Assembly: GCF_030555055.1 (NCBI RefSeq)
Contig: NZ_JAMOAO010000001.1
Location: 5,084,001 to 5,148,000, forward strand
Reading direction: 5' to 3'
DNA: 64,000 bases
From: Nocardiopsis sp. YSL2
GTDB lineage: Bacteria; Actinomycetota; Actinomycetes; Streptosporangiales; Streptosporangiaceae
Shown here: piece by piece, positions 61,814 through 64,000 of the stretch
Position numbering within the stretch: the first letter of the stretch is position 1
Layout: every line of letters starts with the position of its first letter
Program-made: the position numbers and the translations under genes
Notes under the pieces: model-generated
Databases searched by the model: none
Told to the model about the DNA's origin: nothing
What the model saw: the letters and a program-made list of their open reading frames with translations, nothing else

Positions 61814-62701
61814 ATGTTCACACTCACCGGTCGAGACGGTCTGACCATCCACGTCCACGAATGGGTGCCCGAGGCCCCCGCGCGCGGGGTCGTCCAGATC
61901 TCCCACGGCATGGGTGAGCACGCGGCCCGCTACGCCCCCCTGGCCGCGGCCCTCAACGCGCGGGGCTACGCGGTCTACGCCGACGACCACCGCGGCCACG
62001 GGCTCTCGATGCACGACGGCCGCCCCGGCGACCTCGGCGACAACGGGTGGAACCTGCTCGTCGACGACATGGCCGCACTCTCCCGCGAGGTCGGCGCCCG
62101 CCACCCCGACCTGCCACTGGTCCTGGTCGCGCACAGCCTGGGCTCGTTCGCCGCCCAGCAGTACCTGCTGGACCACCCCGGCCTCGCCGACGGTGTGGCC
62201 CTGTGCGGGACCACCGCCGTCGATCTGCTGCTGTCCCGCATGGTCGAGTCCGGCGCCGCCGACACCACGGCCTACTTCAACGCCGCCTTCGCACCGCTTC
62301 GGACCGAGGCCGACTGGCTCAGCCGCGACGAGAGCCAGGTGGACGCCTACGTCGCCGACCCGCTGTGCGGGTTCGGGCTCACGGACACGAGCATGGGCCT
62401 GCTGCTCACGGCCGCCTTCGAGCGGCTCGGCGACCCGTCCAAGGCCCCCGACGACCTGCCGCTGTACGTCCTGGTCGGTGACCGTGACCCGCTCAACCAG
62501 GGGCTGGAGTTCAGCGACGCGCTGGTCGAGCGCTACCGTGCCGCGGGTGTGGCCGACCTGACCTACCGGGTCTACGAGGGTGCGCGCCACGAACTGTTCA
62601 ACGAGACCAACCGCGAGGAGGTCTTCGCCGAGCTGATCACGTGGATCGACCGGGTGACCTCCGACGACGTGGCCGACTCGACCGAGCCGGATTCGCACTA
62701 G
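61814..62701 (+). CDS. Monoacylglycerol-lipase-like alpha/beta hydrolase
   Basis: A 295-residue serine hydrolase of the lysophospholipase/monoacylglycerol-lipase group. It shows VVQISHGMGEHAARYAPLAAALNARGYAVYADDHRGHGLS (oxyanion hole HGMGEH), VLVAHSLGSFAAQQ with the nucleophile Ser in HSLGS, YVLVGDRDPLNQ with the acid Asp, and YEGARHELFNETNREEV with the catalytic His. No signal peptide is present. AGGAG TCGACG precedes the ATG. It should cleave acylglycerols or lysolipids in the cytoplasm. Confidence 0.92.
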   Translation: MFTLTGRDGLTIHVHEWVPEAPARGVVQISHGMGEHAARYAPLAAALNARGYAVYADDHRGHGLSMHDGRPGDLGDNGWNLLVDDMAALSREVGARHPDLPLVLVAHSLGSFAAQQYLLDHPGLADGVALCGTTAVDLLLSRMVESGAADTTAYFNAAFAPLRTEADWLSRDESQVDAYVADPLCGFGLTDTSMGLLLTAAFERLGDPSKAPDDLPLYVLVGDRDPLNQGLEFSDALVERYRAAGVADLTYRVYEGARHELFNETNREEVFAELITWIDRVTSDDVADSTEPDSH

Positions 62702-62768
62702 GCACCGGAGTCCGCCTCAGCCGAAATGCCGTTGCCCGCCCGGCTCCGGTCCAGAATGATCGGTGTCC

Positions 62769-63593
62769 ATGAGCGAGCACCCCGCGTCCGGACACGACCC
62801 GCGCCACGTCCGCGATGCTCACCCCGCCCCCGTCACCCGGCCCGTCGCCCTGGTGACGGGGGTGGGCCGCACCGCCGGCATCGGCGCCGGCGTCGTCCGA
62901 CGGCTCGCGGCGTCCGGCTGGGACATCGCGTTCAGCTACTGGACGCCCTACGACGAGCGCATGGACTGGGGGATCGAGGAGGGTGCCGCCGAGTCCACCG
63001 TCCGCGCCCTGGCCGACCTCGGGGCCGCCTCGGCGGCGATCGAGGCCGACCTGGCCGACCCCGACACCCCTGAGGCGCTCCTCGACGCGGCCGAGGAGCG
63101 CCTGGGCGCCGTGACCGCCCTGGTGATGTGCCACTGCGAGTCCGTCGACTCCGGCCTGCTCGACACCGGCGTCGAGAGCTTCGACCGGCACTTCGCCGTC
63201 AACGCGCGTGCCACGTGGCTGCTGATCCGCGCGTTCGAGCAGCGGTTCCGGGGTGACCACGGAACCGGTCGGATCACCGCCCTGACCAGCGACCACACCG
63301 TGGACAACCTGCCCTACGGCGCGAGCAAGGCGGCCCTGGACCGCATCACGCTCGCCGCCGCCCGCGAGCTGGCCCACCTGGGCGTGACCGCCAACGCGAT
63401 CAACCCGGGCCCGGTCGACACCGGGTGGATGACCGGAGAGCTCAGGGAACAGGTCACGGGCCTGACCCCGCTCGGCCGACTGGGCACGCCCCAGGACACC
63501 GCGCACCTCGTGGACTTCCCGTGCTCCACGCGCGGGCAGTGGATCAACGGCCAGCTGCTCAGGAGCGACGGGGGATTCAGCGCGATCGACTGA
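62769..63593 (+). CDS. SDR-family oxidoreductase
   Basis: A 274-residue short-chain dehydrogenase. The nucleotide motif is ALVTGVGRTAGIGAGVVRRLA, a variant with an insertion; NAG is replaced by the MCHCES segment; the catalytic Ser is in ALTSDHTVD, and Tyr/Lys in YGASKAALDRI. The end has NPGPVDTGWMT and GQLLRSDGGF. It resembles atypical 3-oxoacyl-ACP-reductase-like SDRs of actinomycetes; the substrate is unknown. ATG at 62769 is used; a GTG lies two codons earlier. It follows the lipase-like gene by 67 bases in the same direction. Confidence 0.9.
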   Translation: MSEHPASGHDPRHVRDAHPAPVTRPVALVTGVGRTAGIGAGVVRRLAASGWDIAFSYWTPYDERMDWGIEEGAAESTVRALADLGAASAAIEADLADPDTPEALLDAAEERLGAVTALVMCHCESVDSGLLDTGVESFDRHFAVNARATWLLIRAFEQRFRGDHGTGRITALTSDHTVDNLPYGASKAALDRITLAAARELAHLGVTANAINPGPVDTGWMTGELREQVTGLTPLGRLGTPQDTAHLVDFPCSTRGQWINGQLLRSDGGFSAID

Positions 63594-63608
63594 CCCGCCG
63601 TCGATGCG

Positions 63609-64000
63609 CTAGTCCGCGACGGCCTGGCCGTGGCGCCAGTAGCCCACGAAGGTGATGTCCGGCTTGGGCACGCCGTGCTCGCGGACCAGCGTGCGGCGTA
63701 GGCCGGTGGGCAGGGCGTTCTCCCCGGCCACGAAGCAGTACGGGCGGCCCTTGGGCAGGGCGGCGGTGCACACGGTGTCCAGGGCCAGGCGCCCGGGCAC
63801 GGAGTGCGGGTCGGTCCGGGGGAGCCAGTGCACGTCCACACCCGGCCGGGAGGGGAGCGGGCGCACGTCGTCCGTGGAGGGCACCTCCAGGAACACCTGG
63901 GCCCGCAGGTCGTCGGGGGCCTGCTCCAGGATCGACACCAGGGCGGGCACGGCGCTCTCGTCGCCGACCAGCAGCTGCCAGTCGGTGTCGTCCGTGGGCT
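63609..64000 (-). CDS. Siderophore-interacting protein, 5' end cut by window edge
   Basis: The C-terminal 130 residues of a siderophore-interacting flavoprotein that reduces ferric siderophores in the cytoplasm. Seen are TDWQLLVGDESAVPALVSILEQ, VFLEVPSTDDVRPL, YCFVAGENALPTGLRRTLVREHGV and FVGYWRHGQA, all typical of the FNR-like SIP family. The N-terminal FAD-binding barrel lies right of the window. It is convergent with the SDR gene, 15 bases apart. Confidence 0.92.
   Translation of the reverse strand, partial: PTDDTDWQLLVGDESAVPALVSILEQAPDDLRAQVFLEVPSTDDVRPLPSRPGVDVHWLPRTDPHSVPGRLALDTVCTAALPKGRPYCFVAGENALPTGLRRTLVREHGVPKPDITFVGYWRHGQAVAD

Overview
The window is very GC-rich DNA with the gene content of an actinomycete: mycothiol biosynthesis (MshC), Zur-type zinc-independent ribosomal protein paralogs, an ECF41 sigma factor, a CelR/CebR-type operator, F420/deazaflavin-dependent enzymes and several apparently leaderless promoters. 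The mix, and the cellulose-type operators in front of secreted polysaccharide enzymes, fit Nocardiopsaceae (Nocardiopsis or a close relative). This is inference from gene content, not from a marker gene.

Layout. 0-24 kb is mostly housekeeping: a P-type ATPase cut by the left edge, NRDE protein, mshC, a TrkA-N protein with a channel-like pore, a secreted CE1 esterase with a CBM2 under a CelR-like box, a deazaflavin enzyme, DNA glycosylase, PAC2 protein, metH, a TetR/NmrA regulatory unit with three operator copies, a HAD phosphatase, a TetR-esterase operon and gnd. 24.5-31.4 kb holds a repeat-bearing spacer and a peptide ABC importer in the order permease C, binding protein, permease B, fused ATPase. 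31.6-37.9 kb has a Tat-exported PhoX protein, a Zur-boxed L33-L31-L32 cluster, an MprF-like flippase fused to a kinase-like domain, and a sirtuin.

38-44 kb is the accessory part. It contains degenerate genes, ISL3 and IS5 transposase scraps, a lower-GC orphan gene, a 45-nt 3' piece of a tRNA-Arg gene that reads as an integration scar, and next to it a two-gene module: a Trypco2 protein followed by a 1285-residue trypsin-NTPase-TPR protein with twelve nearly identical 46-residue repeats. I read this as a predicted NTP-dependent conflict/immunity system and the most interesting object in the window. A broken MFS gene follows.

44-64 kb returns to ordinary content: VOC protein, acyl-CoA dehydrogenase, aroQ, an ECF41 sigma factor, an intact IS110-family element whose upstream non-coding end may encode a bridge RNA, histidine phosphatase, MFS exporter, amidase divergent from an AraC regulator, a hydrolase, a formate-dehydrogenase-like molybdoenzyme, a GyrI/MerR pair, a YbaK deacylase, a secreted GH16 glucanase with a second CelR-like box, a monoacylglycerol-lipase-like hydrolase, an SDR and a siderophore-interacting protein cut by the right edge.

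All function calls come from reading protein motifs by eye; no database search was run. Start codons were chosen by ribosome-binding site, conserved N-terminus or a leaderless -10 arrangement, as stated in each entry.
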